Shown: piece after piece, positions 53,701 through 62,070 of the stretch
Numbering within the stretch: the stretch's first letter is position 1
How the letters are laid out: every line of letters starts with the position of its first letter
Assembly: GCF_000368865.1 (NCBI RefSeq)
Contig: NZ_KB849726.1
Coordinates: 213,716 to 277,715 of the forward strand
DNA from: Acinetobacter bouvetii DSM 14964 = CIP 107468
Lineage (GTDB): Bacteria; Pseudomonadota; Gammaproteobacteria; Pseudomonadales; Moraxellaceae
Direction: 5' to 3'
DNA: 64,000 bases
Position numbers and translations under genes: made by a program
Notes under the pieces: model-generated
The model's database searches: none
Seen by the model: the letters and a program-made list of their open reading frames with translations, nothing else
What the model was told of the DNA's origin: nothing

Positions 53701-56700
53701 CGGCAGCTGGACAGGTAAAGTGGCAGCCTATGGAAATACAGGCCTGCCTGGCAGTGTTGTCGTTTCTATTGCGGACGGCAGCTATGCGGATCTCGCAGGC
53801 AATGCCGGCAAAGGCGGATTTATTTATGCAACGGTTCCAAGTGTAGATGCCACCGCGCCAGCAGCAAGCATCAGCATTGCGACTAATGGTGAAGTGATAA
53901 TTAGCTTCAGCGAGGAGGTGAAAGGCTTTGACGCATCGGATGTCAAAGTTGCGGGCGGCACACTGGCTGATTTGGTGCAGCAGGCAGACGGCTCTTGGAA
54001 AGGCCATGCGGTGGCAAACGGCTCGACTGGCGCATTAGGCAAAGTCGAACTCAGCATTGATGCAAGTTCATATCAAGACTTGGCAGGCAATCCAGGCCAA
54101 GCCGCGTCTCAATTTCAGAATATTCCTAGTGCAGACAGCACCGCGCCGGCGGCAAGCATCAGCATTGCGCCAAATGGCGAAATCACCATCAGCTTCAGCG
54201 AGCCGGTAACAGGCTTTGACGCATCGGATGTGCAAGTGGCAGGCGGCACATTAAGCGGCCTGACGCAGCAGGCGGACGGCATATGGAAAGGCCAAGTCAT
54301 TGCAGACGGCAGCACAGGCGCTGCAGCGCAAGTAAATGTCAGTATTCCTGCAGGCTCATATGCGGATAATGCAGGCAACTTAGGTCAATCAGCATCTCAG
54401 TCACAAACAGTACCAAGCGCAGATACGGCAGCGCCATCCGCATCAATTGCAGTCGATGCCAGTGGCAATGTGACAGTAACATTCAGTGAGCCCGTCAAAG
54501 ATTTTGAGCCATCCAATTTGAAAATCGCAGGCGGCACATTGCTTGATTTAGTACAGCAGCTAGACGGCTCTTGGAAAGGCCATGCTGTGTCAAATGATCC
54601 AACAGGCACACCTGGAAAAGTTGAACTCAATATTGCTGCAGGTGCATATACAGATCATGCGGGCAATCCAGGTCAAGCCGCTGCACAGTCACAAACTGTG
54701 CCAAGCATTGATGTCACAGCGCCGTCATCATCTATTCAATTAAGCGCGGATGGCGATATTGTCATTTCATTCAATGAACCGGTGAAAGGCTTTGATGCAT
54801 CGGATGTGAAAGTGGCGGGCGGCACATTGATCAGCTTAACAGAACAGGCTGATGGAACTTGGACAGGCAAAGTCGCTGCCAATGGCACTACTGGCGCAGC
54901 GGGAAGCATTGCCGTTGAAGTTGCAGCCAACAGCTATACTGACCTTGCAGGCAATGCTGGCAAAGGCTCAACAGCAGTTCAAGTGGTTCCGAGCATTGAC
55001 AGCACAGCGCCCGTTTCGGCCATGACGCTGGATGCAGACGGCAGCCTCCGCATCAGCTTCAGCGAGGCGGTAAAAGGCTTTGACGCATCAGATGTGCAAG
55101 TTTCGGGCGGCACCGTTAGCGGCTTAAGCCAGCGGGCGGACGGCAGCTGGACAGGCCATGTAACGGCAAACGGCAGCACGGGCGCTTCGGCTCCAGTGAC
55201 GGTCACGGTTGCCGACGGCAGCTACAGCGACCTTGCCGGCAATGCAGGCAAAGGCAGCAGCGCGAATAATGTCAGCGTGCCGAGCATTGATAGCACTGCG
55301 CCGGCAGCAAGCATCATCATTGCGCCAAATGGCGACGTGATGATTAGCTTCAGTGAGCCGGTAACAGGCTTTAATGCATCGGATGTGAAAGTTGCAGGCG
55401 GCACATTAAGCGGCCTGACGCAGCAGCCGGACGGCACGTGGACAGGCCAGGTGATTGCAGACGGCAGCACAGGCGCCGCCGCGCAAGTGGATGTCACGAT
55501 TCCGGCAGGATCATATACTGACCATGCGGGCAATGCAGGCCAGGCGGCGTCCCAATCGCAAACTGTGCCAAGTGTTGACAGCACTGCGCCTGTTTCGGCC
55601 ATGACGCTGGATGCGGACGGCAGCTTCCGCATCAGCTTCAGCGAAGCGGTAACAGGCTTTGACGCATCAGATGTGCAAGTGTCAGGCGGCACCGTCAGCG
55701 GCTTAAGCCAGCAGGCGGACGGCAGCTGGACAGGCCAGGTGATTGCAGACGGCAGCACGGGTGCTTCGGCGCCAGTAACCGTCACAGTTGCCGACGGCAG
55801 CTACAGCGACCTCGCCGGCAATGCGGGCAAAGGCAGCAGTGCGAATAATATCAGCGTGCCAAGCATCGACAGCACCGCGCCGGCAGTAACGATTGGTTTA
55901 GATGAGAATGGCTTGGTTAAATTCACTTTCAGTGAAAAAGTATTCAACTTTGATGCAGCAGACGTTAACGTTACAGGCGGCACTTTAACTGATTTTGTGA
56001 AAGTATCAGATACGCTGTGGACCGCAAAAGTTCAGCCCGCGGTTTCAGGTGTGACCAACTTTGTAAAACTTGCCATTGATGCCGGTTCCTATCAGGATCA
56101 AGCTGGCAATCAAGGTCTGAAAGGAGATGCCAGCGGCGATATTATTCCGCCGACAGTTGGGATTGATGACTTTGATTTCTTTGCAGCATCATTTGCCGCG
56201 CCAGTTGCAATGTTCGCTGCACGCACAATGCTGGCTGCTGCGCCATTGCCGCCAGCAACGAATAATCCATCACAAACGTTCTCTGGCACATCCACGAAAA
56301 GTGTTGAAGTCAGAATCCATATTTATGATTCTTCAAATCAGCTGATTGATTCGGGTTTAGCGAAACTGGATACAGCAACCGGGCGCTGGACATTTACGCC
56401 ATCTAAACCTTTGGCAGATGGCTTGTTTACGCTTGAAGCGATTTCTACCGATGCGAGCGGCCTCGTCAGCGCTCCGTCGTATAAAGATTTCATTATTGAT
56501 ACGGTGAAGCCGGAGATTGAAATTGATCAAGCTGGCACAGCTGCAGATGCGGCTCCAAGCTTCAGCGGAAAAACAGAAGCGGGTTCAACGGTCACTGTGA
56601 CAGTGAAAGACAAGGCTGGCAATGTTGTTGAAACAGGCGCAGGCATTGTAGATGCTCAAGGCAGCTGGATATACAGCGCGAAGGCGCTTGCAGATGGTGA

Positions 56701-59700
56701 CTATACTGTAGAAGCGGCAGCCAAAGACCGCGCAGGCAATGTGAGTGATAAAGCCTCGACACCGCTGACAGTGGATACTCAAGCTCAGCTTGACGGTTTG
56801 ACAGTCACAGTAAATGCAGACGGTACGGCAACGCTGAGCGGCAAGGCAGAACCGGGCGCGACAGTGACCGTGAAAGACCCGAACGGCAAAGACATTCCAG
56901 TCACGGTCAATCCAGACGGCACATTCACGGCATCAGTTCCTGCGCCGGCAGCTGAAGGCATCTACACGGCCACAGCAACAGATCAGACAGGCAACCGCGG
57001 TACAGCAGTGGAAGAGCTGAAAGATGCAGTTGCGCCGAAAATTGACGGATTCAATGTTGAGTCACATCCAGACGGCACGGCAACGCTGAGCGGCAAGACA
57101 GAACCGGGTGCGGCAGTGACCGTGAAAGATCCGAACGGCAAAGACATTCCAGTCACGGTCAATCCGGACGGCACATTCACGGCATCAGTTCCAGCGCTGG
57201 CGGCTGAAGGCGCCTACACAGCCACAGCAACAGATCAGGCAGGCAATAAAGGCCATGCAAGTGATGATTTAACCGATACCACTGTGCCGGGATTGCTGAC
57301 AGCAGAAGTGAATCAGAATGATGGCGCAACAGTATTTGGTCAGGCGCAGCCGGGAGCATTGATTACTGTTTACAGTACTGATGGAAAAACGGTATTGGGC
57401 AAAGGCACGGTTGATGCTTCTGGCCGGTACACAGTCAGCCTGAATCCTGCACAAGTGGATGGTGAAAGCGTTAAAGTGACTGCAAAAGATCCTGGAGGCG
57501 AGTCATTGCCGAAAATGGCATCTGCGCCTGATCTCTATGCGCCAGATGCGCCTGCAGCTCAAGTGACGGCGGATGGCAAAGCCGTAACAGGATCTACAGA
57601 GCCCAATGCGGAAATTACGGTTTATGGCGGCAGCAAAGGCACGACTGTGCTGGCTGTTGGTAAGGCCGATGCCAATGGCAGTTATACCGTTGCATTGAAT
57701 CCTGCTTTGGTGGATGGCGAAGCTGTTAAAGTCACGGCAAAAGACCCAGGCGGCGAATCTCTGGCTGCTCCTGCTATTGCCCCTGATTTGTATGCGCCAG
57801 CAGCGCCTGAAGCCGCCTTGGATGCTCAAGGGCAAAATGTTACAGGCCATTCAGAGGCTTTTGCTGAAATCACCGTCTATGCTGCAGACGGCAAAACGAT
57901 TTTGGCGCAGGATAAAGCGGATTCAGCAGGACACTTCAGTATTCAGCTTCCTTCAGCGCTAACAGATGCGCAGCAGATTTTGGTGACTGCGCGGGATAAG
58001 GGCGGCGAATCTGATCCGAAAGCGTTGACTGCACAAAGCATTGCAATGGATGCTGCAGATAATTTAGTTACTGCAAATGTGAACTTTATCTACCCCGTTG
58101 AAGAAACCCGCACATCGAAGCTTTTCAATGTATTTGATGCGGTCAATATCGGCACGAAAACACATGCCGGCTATTTCAATGTAGGCGATCAGGAAATTGG
58201 AGAAGCAACGATCAGTGTAAAAACAGGCTCATTGGTGAATCTGTTTGATAAAGCGGAAATGCGTTTGTTCCAAATGGATGCAGATGGCAGCTGGAAGCTG
58301 ATTGCATCGAATAAAGATTCTGGATTGCTGGATATTTTTGGACTATTTGGAGAAGGCGCTGCAGTGCGCGCCAATAATCTTCAGCCGGGCAATTATAAGT
58401 TTGAATTTGTTGGCGGATCGGCGATTGGCCTATTCACCTCAGTCAGCGCAAATCTGTCGCTGAAAGTATTTGATACTTCGGTCAATCCGGCGGTGAGCGG
58501 GACTGCTGAGGCAACTGGAAACGTCATCAGCGATACTGATTCGGTATATGGAAAAGACAGCGTTCCTGCGGGTTCGGTCATCAGCAGTGTAAACGGCAAA
58601 GCGGTAAATGGCGCCACGGTGATTGACGGCGCTTACGGCAGCTTAACCATCCAGAAGGACGGGTCTTACAGCTATGCGCCAAAAGCAGATGTGGCGGTAA
58701 TCGGTAAAGCGGACGTGTTCAGCTATACCGTCAGAGATCCTGCCAGCGGAAAAGAAAGTACGGCAGAGCTGATCATTCATATTGGCACACAGAGTGATCT
58801 GGCGCTGAACTGGAATGACAGCCATCCAAAAGAGGATGCTTCTACGGTCGCAGCGACAGACAACAAGGACTTCATTGGCGTTGATGCATCAAATACAGTC
58901 ACGGCCGGAAAAGCCGGCTCTATCAGCTATAGCTGGGCCATAGGCGCGGGCGGAACGAAGTCCGGCTCAACCAAACTGACGGTTGCTGACGGCACCATTG
59001 AAGATGTGAAAATCAGCTTTGGTTCGGTTCAGCTCGCATCCTTCTTGGGCGGAACAGTGGTCAATATCTATGACAAAGCGCATAAATTGATTGCAACAAC
59101 TGGCGCCTCAACGCTGATCGATATTATTACCTTGCTGCCAAATGGAAACAGTTTGAATTTGAACGGATTAAAAGCCGGTGAATATATTGTTGAGGCCATT
59201 ACAAACAAGGGCTTCAGCATCTTTGGCAGTGTTAACGCGACCATCAGCCGCAGCGTGATTGATCTGGATGACTTTACGGTGAAATCTGCCGCGGTGCAAA
59301 GCAAGGGCAATATCTTCAGTGACAATGACGGCCACGGCACAGATACGCTGGCCTCTAAATACACAGATCTGTATATCTCGAAAGATGGCGGTTTGACCTA
59401 CACCGCGGTGAAGAGCACGGGAACTGAGATTGAAGGGCAATACGGCAAACTGAACCTGAAAGCGGATGGCAGCTATACGTATACGGCCACCGATGCAAAA
59501 GCGCTTTCGGGCCATTCAGAAGAATTTACCTACAAGCTGGCTGCGCCAAATGGTGATGCGTCTACTGCTACATTGAGCATCCAAGCCAGTGTGAATTTTA
59601 CTGCAAGTACAGGCAATGATGTGATCACCAGTACAGCTGGCAATGATGTATTTAATGCCAAAACGGGCGCAGATACCATCATTTTCAAAGTGCTGAACAG

Positions 59701-59983
59701 CTCAGATGCTGCTGGCGGCAATGGCCATGATACATGGGCGGACTTCAGCAAAGCGCAAGGCGATAAGATTGACGTCAGTCAGCTGCTGCAAGGGCAGGGT
59801 GCCGATAAGAGCAATATTGGCCAGTTTATTTCTGTTGCTGGCGATGGGAAAGGCAATACCGTCATCAGCATTGACCGTGACGGCCTGTCTGCTAAAGCGC
59901 ATGATAAGGTGGAACTGCTGACACTGAAAAACACCGACATTGGCCTGCAGGAGTTGCTGGATAACAATCATCTGGTGTTCTAA
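50747..59983 (+). CDS. Giant Bap/BLP-like adhesin with type I secretion tail, 3078 aa
   Basis: A surface biofilm adhesin. The N-terminal 140 residues form the BapA-prefix-like domain (IPKEDVASITRSGDSIMINL ... YWAKFTDGTGAIGDVIQYQPL) and end in a Gly-rich hydrophobic segment and GGGGSS. Ig-like repeats follow: type A (about 168-746, NDxTPVIxG), 11 type B copies of 96-97 residues (747-1801, SEPVKGFDASDVKVAGGTL), one A, two type C of 84 (DPNGKDIPVTVNPDGTF) and three type D (AKDPGGES). Two larger beta domains (about 2434-2947) precede a type I secretion target domain (TASTGNDVITSTAGNDVF ... NTDIGLQELLDNNHLVF). The start at 50747 is preferred over a TTG at 50690. No ABC exporter genes are adjacent. 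Repeats are highly similar, so length may vary between strains. Confidence 0.88.
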   Translation: MTQISVIAKESHTLLNQVDSNTVSLSENSVVVVKIPKEDVASITRSGDSIMINLKNGQVIVVENYFNMANPDNSLVFEGEDGSLYWAKFTDGTGAIGDVIQYQPLSEIEPLLYKDSLTGVILPWALGAGGAGLIGAAASGGGGSSDDSGNAQPAAAPKKLAAFEVADNAAPKIGKLASGDVSNDKTPVVSGSGAEPGAAIKVYDAGQVIASATAKADGTWSVEVPKELLDGAHSITVTQTVNGAEGPKSDVLDFTVDTKVPAVSIDDLGEINNSKPVISGQTSEPESEIDVVIKDQSGNVIDSGKGAVDANGSWTYTPKNPLPEGEYDVEVKAKDPAGNESAASGSGLTVDTTKPAVSIDPLELTNDDTPVIQGAAEKGAAVTVEIKDAGGNTVESGNAAVDGNGNWTYTPKAPLADGAYTVAATAADPAGNTDTALGSGLTVDTVKPAVSIEPLKPTNDNTPAIQGAAEKGAAVKVEIKDAGGNTVESGNAAVDGNGNWTYTPKASLADGAYTVAATATDAAGNSAFAADPNLKVDTVPPTVDINDLFAAAASRMLMSAASATASTVPQTNQIKPTFSGSSTKSIEVMIYLQDGTGKTVDSGLAKLNTATGKWTYTPSHDLAEGYYMLQAISKDVAGNQSEPAAKAFIVDIQSPIIEIQDVGLSNDATPDVKGKVNEPASAVTVKVVNAAGTVIETGKAAVASDGTWKYTLSANLADGAYQITANAKDKAGNVTADVSASAQIDTAVPTSVLTVSPNGDVIISFSETVKGFNQSGITVQGGTLTHLVQQADGSWTGRVTADGKTGASGSVTVKIADGSYTDLAGNAGKGAVSASVDVPSLDTTAPSASISVATDGAVTVVFSEPVKGFEPSDLKVAGGNLLDLTEQPDGSWIGHVAANGATGASAQVGISISAGAYADLAGNLGQAASVSAVVPSLDTTAPAPTLALDANGHLTITFNEPVKGFDATAVKVDGGTVSGLSQQLDGSWTGKVAAYGNTGLPGSVVVSIADGSYADLAGNAGKGGFIYATVPSVDATAPAASISIATNGEVIISFSEEVKGFDASDVKVAGGTLADLVQQADGSWKGHAVANGSTGALGKVELSIDASSYQDLAGNPGQAASQFQNIPSADSTAPAASISIAPNGEITISFSEPVTGFDASDVQVAGGTLSGLTQQADGIWKGQVIADGSTGAAAQVNVSIPAGSYADNAGNLGQSASQSQTVPSADTAAPSASIAVDASGNVTVTFSEPVKDFEPSNLKIAGGTLLDLVQQLDGSWKGHAVSNDPTGTPGKVELNIAAGAYTDHAGNPGQAAAQSQTVPSIDVTAPSSSIQLSADGDIVISFNEPVKGFDASDVKVAGGTLISLTEQADGTWTGKVAANGTTGAAGSIAVEVAANSYTDLAGNAGKGSTAVQVVPSIDSTAPVSAMTLDADGSLRISFSEAVKGFDASDVQVSGGTVSGLSQRADGSWTGHVTANGSTGASAPVTVTVADGSYSDLAGNAGKGSSANNVSVPSIDSTAPAASIIIAPNGDVMISFSEPVTGFNASDVKVAGGTLSGLTQQPDGTWTGQVIADGSTGAAAQVDVTIPAGSYTDHAGNAGQAASQSQTVPSVDSTAPVSAMTLDADGSFRISFSEAVTGFDASDVQVSGGTVSGLSQQADGSWTGQVIADGSTGASAPVTVTVADGSYSDLAGNAGKGSSANNISVPSIDSTAPAVTIGLDENGLVKFTFSEKVFNFDAADVNVTGGTLTDFVKVSDTLWTAKVQPAVSGVTNFVKLAIDAGSYQDQAGNQGLKGDASGDIIPPTVGIDDFDFFAASFAAPVAMFAARTMLAAAPLPPATNNPSQTFSGTSTKSVEVRIHIYDSSNQLIDSGLAKLDTATGRWTFTPSKPLADGLFTLEAISTDASGLVSAPSYKDFIIDTVKPEIEIDQAGTAADAAPSFSGKTEAGSTVTVTVKDKAGNVVETGAGIVDAQGSWIYSAKALADGDYTVEAAAKDRAGNVSDKASTPLTVDTQAQLDGLTVTVNADGTATLSGKAEPGATVTVKDPNGKDIPVTVNPDGTFTASVPAPAAEGIYTATATDQTGNRGTAVEELKDAVAPKIDGFNVESHPDGTATLSGKTEPGAAVTVKDPNGKDIPVTVNPDGTFTASVPALAAEGAYTATATDQAGNKGHASDDLTDTTVPGLLTAEVNQNDGATVFGQAQPGALITVYSTDGKTVLGKGTVDASGRYTVSLNPAQVDGESVKVTAKDPGGESLPKMASAPDLYAPDAPAAQVTADGKAVTGSTEPNAEITVYGGSKGTTVLAVGKADANGSYTVALNPALVDGEAVKVTAKDPGGESLAAPAIAPDLYAPAAPEAALDAQGQNVTGHSEAFAEITVYAADGKTILAQDKADSAGHFSIQLPSALTDAQQILVTARDKGGESDPKALTAQSIAMDAADNLVTANVNFIYPVEETRTSKLFNVFDAVNIGTKTHAGYFNVGDQEIGEATISVKTGSLVNLFDKAEMRLFQMDADGSWKLIASNKDSGLLDIFGLFGEGAAVRANNLQPGNYKFEFVGGSAIGLFTSVSANLSLKVFDTSVNPAVSGTAEATGNVISDTDSVYGKDSVPAGSVISSVNGKAVNGATVIDGAYGSLTIQKDGSYSYAPKADVAVIGKADVFSYTVRDPASGKESTAELIIHIGTQSDLALNWNDSHPKEDASTVAATDNKDFIGVDASNTVTAGKAGSISYSWAIGAGGTKSGSTKLTVADGTIEDVKISFGSVQLASFLGGTVVNIYDKAHKLIATTGASTLIDIITLLPNGNSLNLNGLKAGEYIVEAITNKGFSIFGSVNATISRSVIDLDDFTVKSAAVQSKGNIFSDNDGHGTDTLASKYTDLYISKDGGLTYTAVKSTGTEIEGQYGKLNLKADGSYTYTATDAKALSGHSEEFTYKLAAPNGDASTATLSIQASVNFTASTGNDVITSTAGNDVFNAKTGADTIIFKVLNSSDAAGGNGHDTWADFSKAQGDKIDVSQLLQGQGADKSNIGQFISVAGDGKGNTVISIDRDGLSAKAHDKVELLTLKNTDIGLQELLDNNHLVF
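52384..52730 (+). repeat. Adhesin module M1 flanking the type B repeat block
   Basis: Encodes an Ala/Met-rich linker (LFAAAASRMLMSAASATAS) and an Ig-like unit with STKSIEVMIYLQDGTGKTVD and AKLNTATGKWTYTPS. It is homologous to M2 at 56160-56530, on the other side of the B block. Confidence 0.7.
52982..56150 (+). repeat. Eleven tandem type B Ig-like repeats in the adhesin
   Basis: Units of 288-291 bases begin with S/T-T-A-P-A/V and end in VPSxD. Each holds I-S-F-S-E-P/A-V-x-G-F-D-A-S-D-V, a GGT turn, Q-x-D-G-S-W-x-G and DLAGNAGKG. The last copy is divergent (SEKVFNFDAADVNVTGGTL). Frequent D-x-N/D-x-D and DLAGN turns suggest calcium-stabilised linkers. Confidence 0.85.
55001..55875 (+). repeat. 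Recent 579-bp duplication inside the type B array
   Basis: Repeat 8 (from 55001) and repeat 10 (from 55580) are nearly identical, including the rare variant PVSAMTLDADGS and SSANN(V/I)SVPSID, while repeats 5 and 9 share a different variant. The pattern indicates duplication of a two-unit block, 193 codons. Confidence 0.7.
56160..56530 (+). repeat. Adhesin module M2 flanking the type B repeat block
   Basis: FDFFAASFAAPVAMFAARTM then STKSVEVRIHIYDSSNQLID and AKLDTATGRWTFTPS; homologous to M1 at 52384-52730. Confidence 0.7.
56789..57292 (+). repeat. Two type C repeats, 252 bp each
   Basis: Starts at 56789 and 57041. Both encode PDGTATLSGK(A/T)EPGA and DPNGKDIPVTVNPDGTFTAS, with only a few differences. 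Confidence 0.8.
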
Positions 59984-60003
59984 TTTTACCGCGATGGTGC
60001 AAC

Positions 60004-60031
60004 AATAAGAGAGCCTTAAGGCTCTCTTATT
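60004..60031 (+). terminator. Adhesin gene terminator
   Basis: AATAAGAGAGCC - TTAA - GGCTCTCTTATT, a perfect 12-bp inverted repeat 20 bases after the stop codon. Confidence 0.8.
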
Positions 60032-60055
60032 CATTTCTAGGCGCAAAAGCATTAT

Positions 60056-60376
60056 ATGGCAAAGCACAGTGACGAACTTGCGCAGCAGATCCTGACTGTG
60101 GTTGACTTGATTCCGCGGGGGCAGGTGGCATCGTATGGTCAAGTGGCGCGTTTGGCGGGGTTGCCTCAGCATGCGCGCTTGGTCGGCTACGTGCTGAAAC
60201 AGCTTGATGCAGGCGCAGATTTGCCATGGCATCGGGTGATCAACAGCCAAGGGAAAATCGGCCTAGGCAAGTTGGATGATGATGGGGCTAATGTGCAGCA
60301 GCAGAAATTATTGGCGGAAGGTGTAGCCGTCATCGCCGGAAAAATTGATTTGAAAAAATATCAATGGAAAGGGTGA
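60056..60376 (+). CDS. Alkyltransferase-like protein (ATL, YbaZ type)
   Basis: A 106-residue protein homologous to the C-terminal domain of O6-alkylguanine-DNA alkyltransferase. In place of the active-site P-C-H-R it has PWHRVI (Trp in the Cys position), the defining change of ATL proteins. They bind O6-alkylguanine without repairing it and hand the lesion to nucleotide excision repair. The helix-turn-helix arginine-finger region (GQVASYGQVARLAGLPQHARLVGYVL) is intact. It starts 72 bases after the adhesin stop and is separated from it by a terminator. Confidence 0.9.
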   Translation: MAKHSDELAQQILTVVDLIPRGQVASYGQVARLAGLPQHARLVGYVLKQLDAGADLPWHRVINSQGKIGLGKLDDDGANVQQQKLLAEGVAVIAGKIDLKKYQWKG

Positions 60377-60424
60377 GTCTTGCAAGACAGTGCCTGCAAG
60401 ACCGTATTTGGACATAGCAATGAT

Positions 60425-60865
60425 TTATTTGCGGACAACCATGACAGGAATGTCAGATGAACCCAAGACGCTTTGCGCAACACTGCCGAGGAAGAATTTC
60501 TTCAGCCCTGTACGGCCATGAGAGCCAATAATAATCAGATCTGCTTGAGCATCTTGAGCTGCTTTGACAATTTCAGTATGCACTGTTTGCCCTTCAAGCA
60601 GTTTCGTTTCAACATCAATGCCCTGCGCCGCTAATTTAGACTTGACGGCACTTAAATTATCCACAATCGATGTGCGCGCACGTTCAATCAGGTCATTGGT
60701 TTGCGTTGCAGAAATATATTCAGCCGCGATATACGGATCGAGCACCATGACTTGAACGACGGTAATTTTACTGTTAAATGTTTTAGCAAAATCAGTCGCT
60801 TTTGCCACGGCGGCAAGAGAAGTTTCGGAACCGTCTACAGGGACTACAATATTTTGAAATGACAT
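60425..60865 (-). CDS. Universal stress protein, UspA family
   Basis: A single-domain 146-residue Usp. The first strand is IVVPVDGSETSLAAV, and the nucleotide-binding loop GSHGRTGLKKFFLGSVAQSV carries the G-x2-G-x9-G-S pattern of ATP-binding members; it ends SDIPVMVVRK. AGGAGAATTATT precedes the ATG. Role in stress survival is known only at family level. The 305-base upstream gap (60866-61170) is AT-rich, with promoter-like TATA runs and the lipoprotein terminator but no gene. Confidence 0.92.
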   Translation of the reverse strand: MSFQNIVVPVDGSETSLAAVAKATDFAKTFNSKITVVQVMVLDPYIAAEYISATQTNDLIERARTSIVDNLSAVKSKLAAQGIDVETKLLEGQTVHTEIVKAAQDAQADLIIIGSHGRTGLKKFFLGSVAQSVLGSSDIPVMVVRK

Positions 60866-61130
60866 AATAATTCTCCTTATTTTTCAGCATTTTTAGAGCA
60901 GGCACATGCTGCTCACTGTATATAAAACAACAGCCTCAGCTTGATCATAGCGCGAAACAAAATGAAAGAAAACCTAGCAAATTCATACGGATATTTTAAA
61001 GATTATCAAATAATTCAAAGAATATTAATGACTTATCTGTGTACAGTTTGTTGCTGAAATGTATTGCTGATATTTTATTTAACTAAAGTTTAAGTATGTT
61101 TTTTTATTGAGCTGGCTCTAGGAAAATAAA

Positions 61131-61161
61131 AAGCAGTCCAAAGACTTGCTTTGGCCTGCTT
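61131..61161 (-). terminator. Terminator of the 131-aa lipoprotein gene
   Basis: AAGCAG-CCAAAG pairs with CTTTGG-CTGCTT with a single-base mismatch; followed on the minus strand by TTTTTATTTT. Confidence 0.75.
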
Positions 61162-61170
61162 AGAACGGGC

Positions 61171-61566
61171 CTATTCACATTGAATTGATTTTTCATCTAA
61201 TTTTATCATTGGCGCATTTTCTTGATAAAACGCTAATATTTGCTGCTTTTCATCGCCAAAGAGCTGCTGCTGCAGCTGGGAAATTTTCTTTTCACTGAGG
61301 TACAAATGGGCGCAATGCAGTGCAATTTGGTTTTGCTTGGCAATTGCAAGGCGTGTCGGGCCATCCTGATCGCTGTAATGACGCAGCTGCTGCTGTGCTT
61401 TGCTCAGCTGTGCAAGGCTGCGTTTCTGCTGCATGCTGAGCAGTGATTGGCTATTAATCCATTTTGCAGCATCCATGCGTACGCCATTGTAATCGACAAA
61501 AATAGGGGAAACGAGCTGGCAGCCGCCAAGGCTCAGCACTAAGCTTAATAAAATGGTCTTTTTCAA
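61171..61566 (-). CDS. Predicted lipoprotein, 131 aa
   Basis: MKKTILLSLVLSLGGCQLVS is a lipoprotein signal with lipobox LGGC, Cys16. The mature part is helical and Gln-rich (SLLSMQQKRSLAQLSKAQQQLRHY) with two further cysteines (ALHCAHLY, SIQCE) that could form a disulfide. No known domain. Single-gene unit with its own terminator, divergent from the tRNA. Function unknown. Confidence 0.7.
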   Translation of the reverse strand: MKKTILLSLVLSLGGCQLVSPIFVDYNGVRMDAAKWINSQSLLSMQQKRSLAQLSKAQQQLRHYSDQDGPTRLAIAKQNQIALHCAHLYLSEKKISQLQQQLFGDEKQQILAFYQENAPMIKLDEKSIQCE

Positions 61567-61703
61567 TGTTTTTCACCTTTGGAATAACTGTGTAATTTTT
61601 AAATAAAAATGTGAAAATCGCCATAAAAAATCACTTTGCTGCTTATTTTTTAGCAGCTTGATGCGGGCTTGATTAAAGTCTGTGCATTTCTGCAGAAAAA
61701 AGC

Positions 61704-61732
61704 TTGACGATGCCTGCTGAACTTTAGATAAT
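61704..61732 (+). promoter_or_regulatory. tRNA-Met promoter
   Basis: -35 TTGACG (61704-61709), 17-base spacer, -10 GATAAT (61727-61732), followed by a GC-rich discriminator GCGC typical of stable-RNA promoters. Confidence 0.75.
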
Positions 61733-61747
61733 GCGCACACAGTTTAA

Positions 61748-61824
61748 GGCTATGTAGCTCAGTTGGTTAGAGCACCGCACTCATAATGCGGGGGTCACAA
61801 GTTCAAGTCTCGTCATAGCCACCA
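61748..61824 (+). tRNA. tRNA-Met (anticodon CAT), elongator type
   Basis: A complete 77-base cloverleaf: acceptor GGCTATG pairs with CATAGCC, D arm GCTC/GAGC, anticodon stem CGCAC..GTGCG-type flanking CTCATAA with CAT at 61782-61784, T loop GTTCAAGTC, and an encoded CCA end. Overall sequence resembles E. coli elongator tRNA-Met; it lacks the initiator features (no mismatched first pair, no GGG/CCC anticodon stem). A tRNA-Ile with lysidine-modified CAT is less likely. Confidence 0.93.
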
Positions 61825-61831
61825 TTTTAAA

Positions 61832-61861
61832 AGACCAAGCTCTCAGCTTGGTCTCTTTTTT
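61832..61861 (+). terminator. tRNA-Met terminator
   Basis: AGACCAAGCT - CTC - AGCTTGGTCT followed by CTTTTTTT. Confidence 0.9.
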
Positions 61862-62028
61862 TGTCTGAAGAAAAGTACCGCAGAGTATTCTTCAAATCAT
61901 GTTTTAATGTTTCGCTGTATGCGAATTCATGTCCTTATAGTGAATGAATAATACAGCAAAAAAGGCGGCTTAAATATCTCTGCTGCTGGCAGGCTTGCCA
62001 GAGGCAAAGATGAAAAGCATCCGCCATA

Positions 62029-62058
62029 AAAAAGCCCAAATTTCAGTTTGGGCTTTTT
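62029..62058. terminator. nadE terminator
   Basis: AAAAAGCCCAAA - TTTCAG - TTTGGGCTTTTT, 12-bp stem. Confidence 0.88.
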
Positions 62059-62070
62059 AATAAATGCGGC

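Noticed and set aside
51147..59751. Numerous open frames on both strands across the adhesin gene
   Set aside because: GC-rich repetitive coding sequence keeps alternative frames open; they repeat with the 288-bp period of the adhesin and carry no independent start signals.
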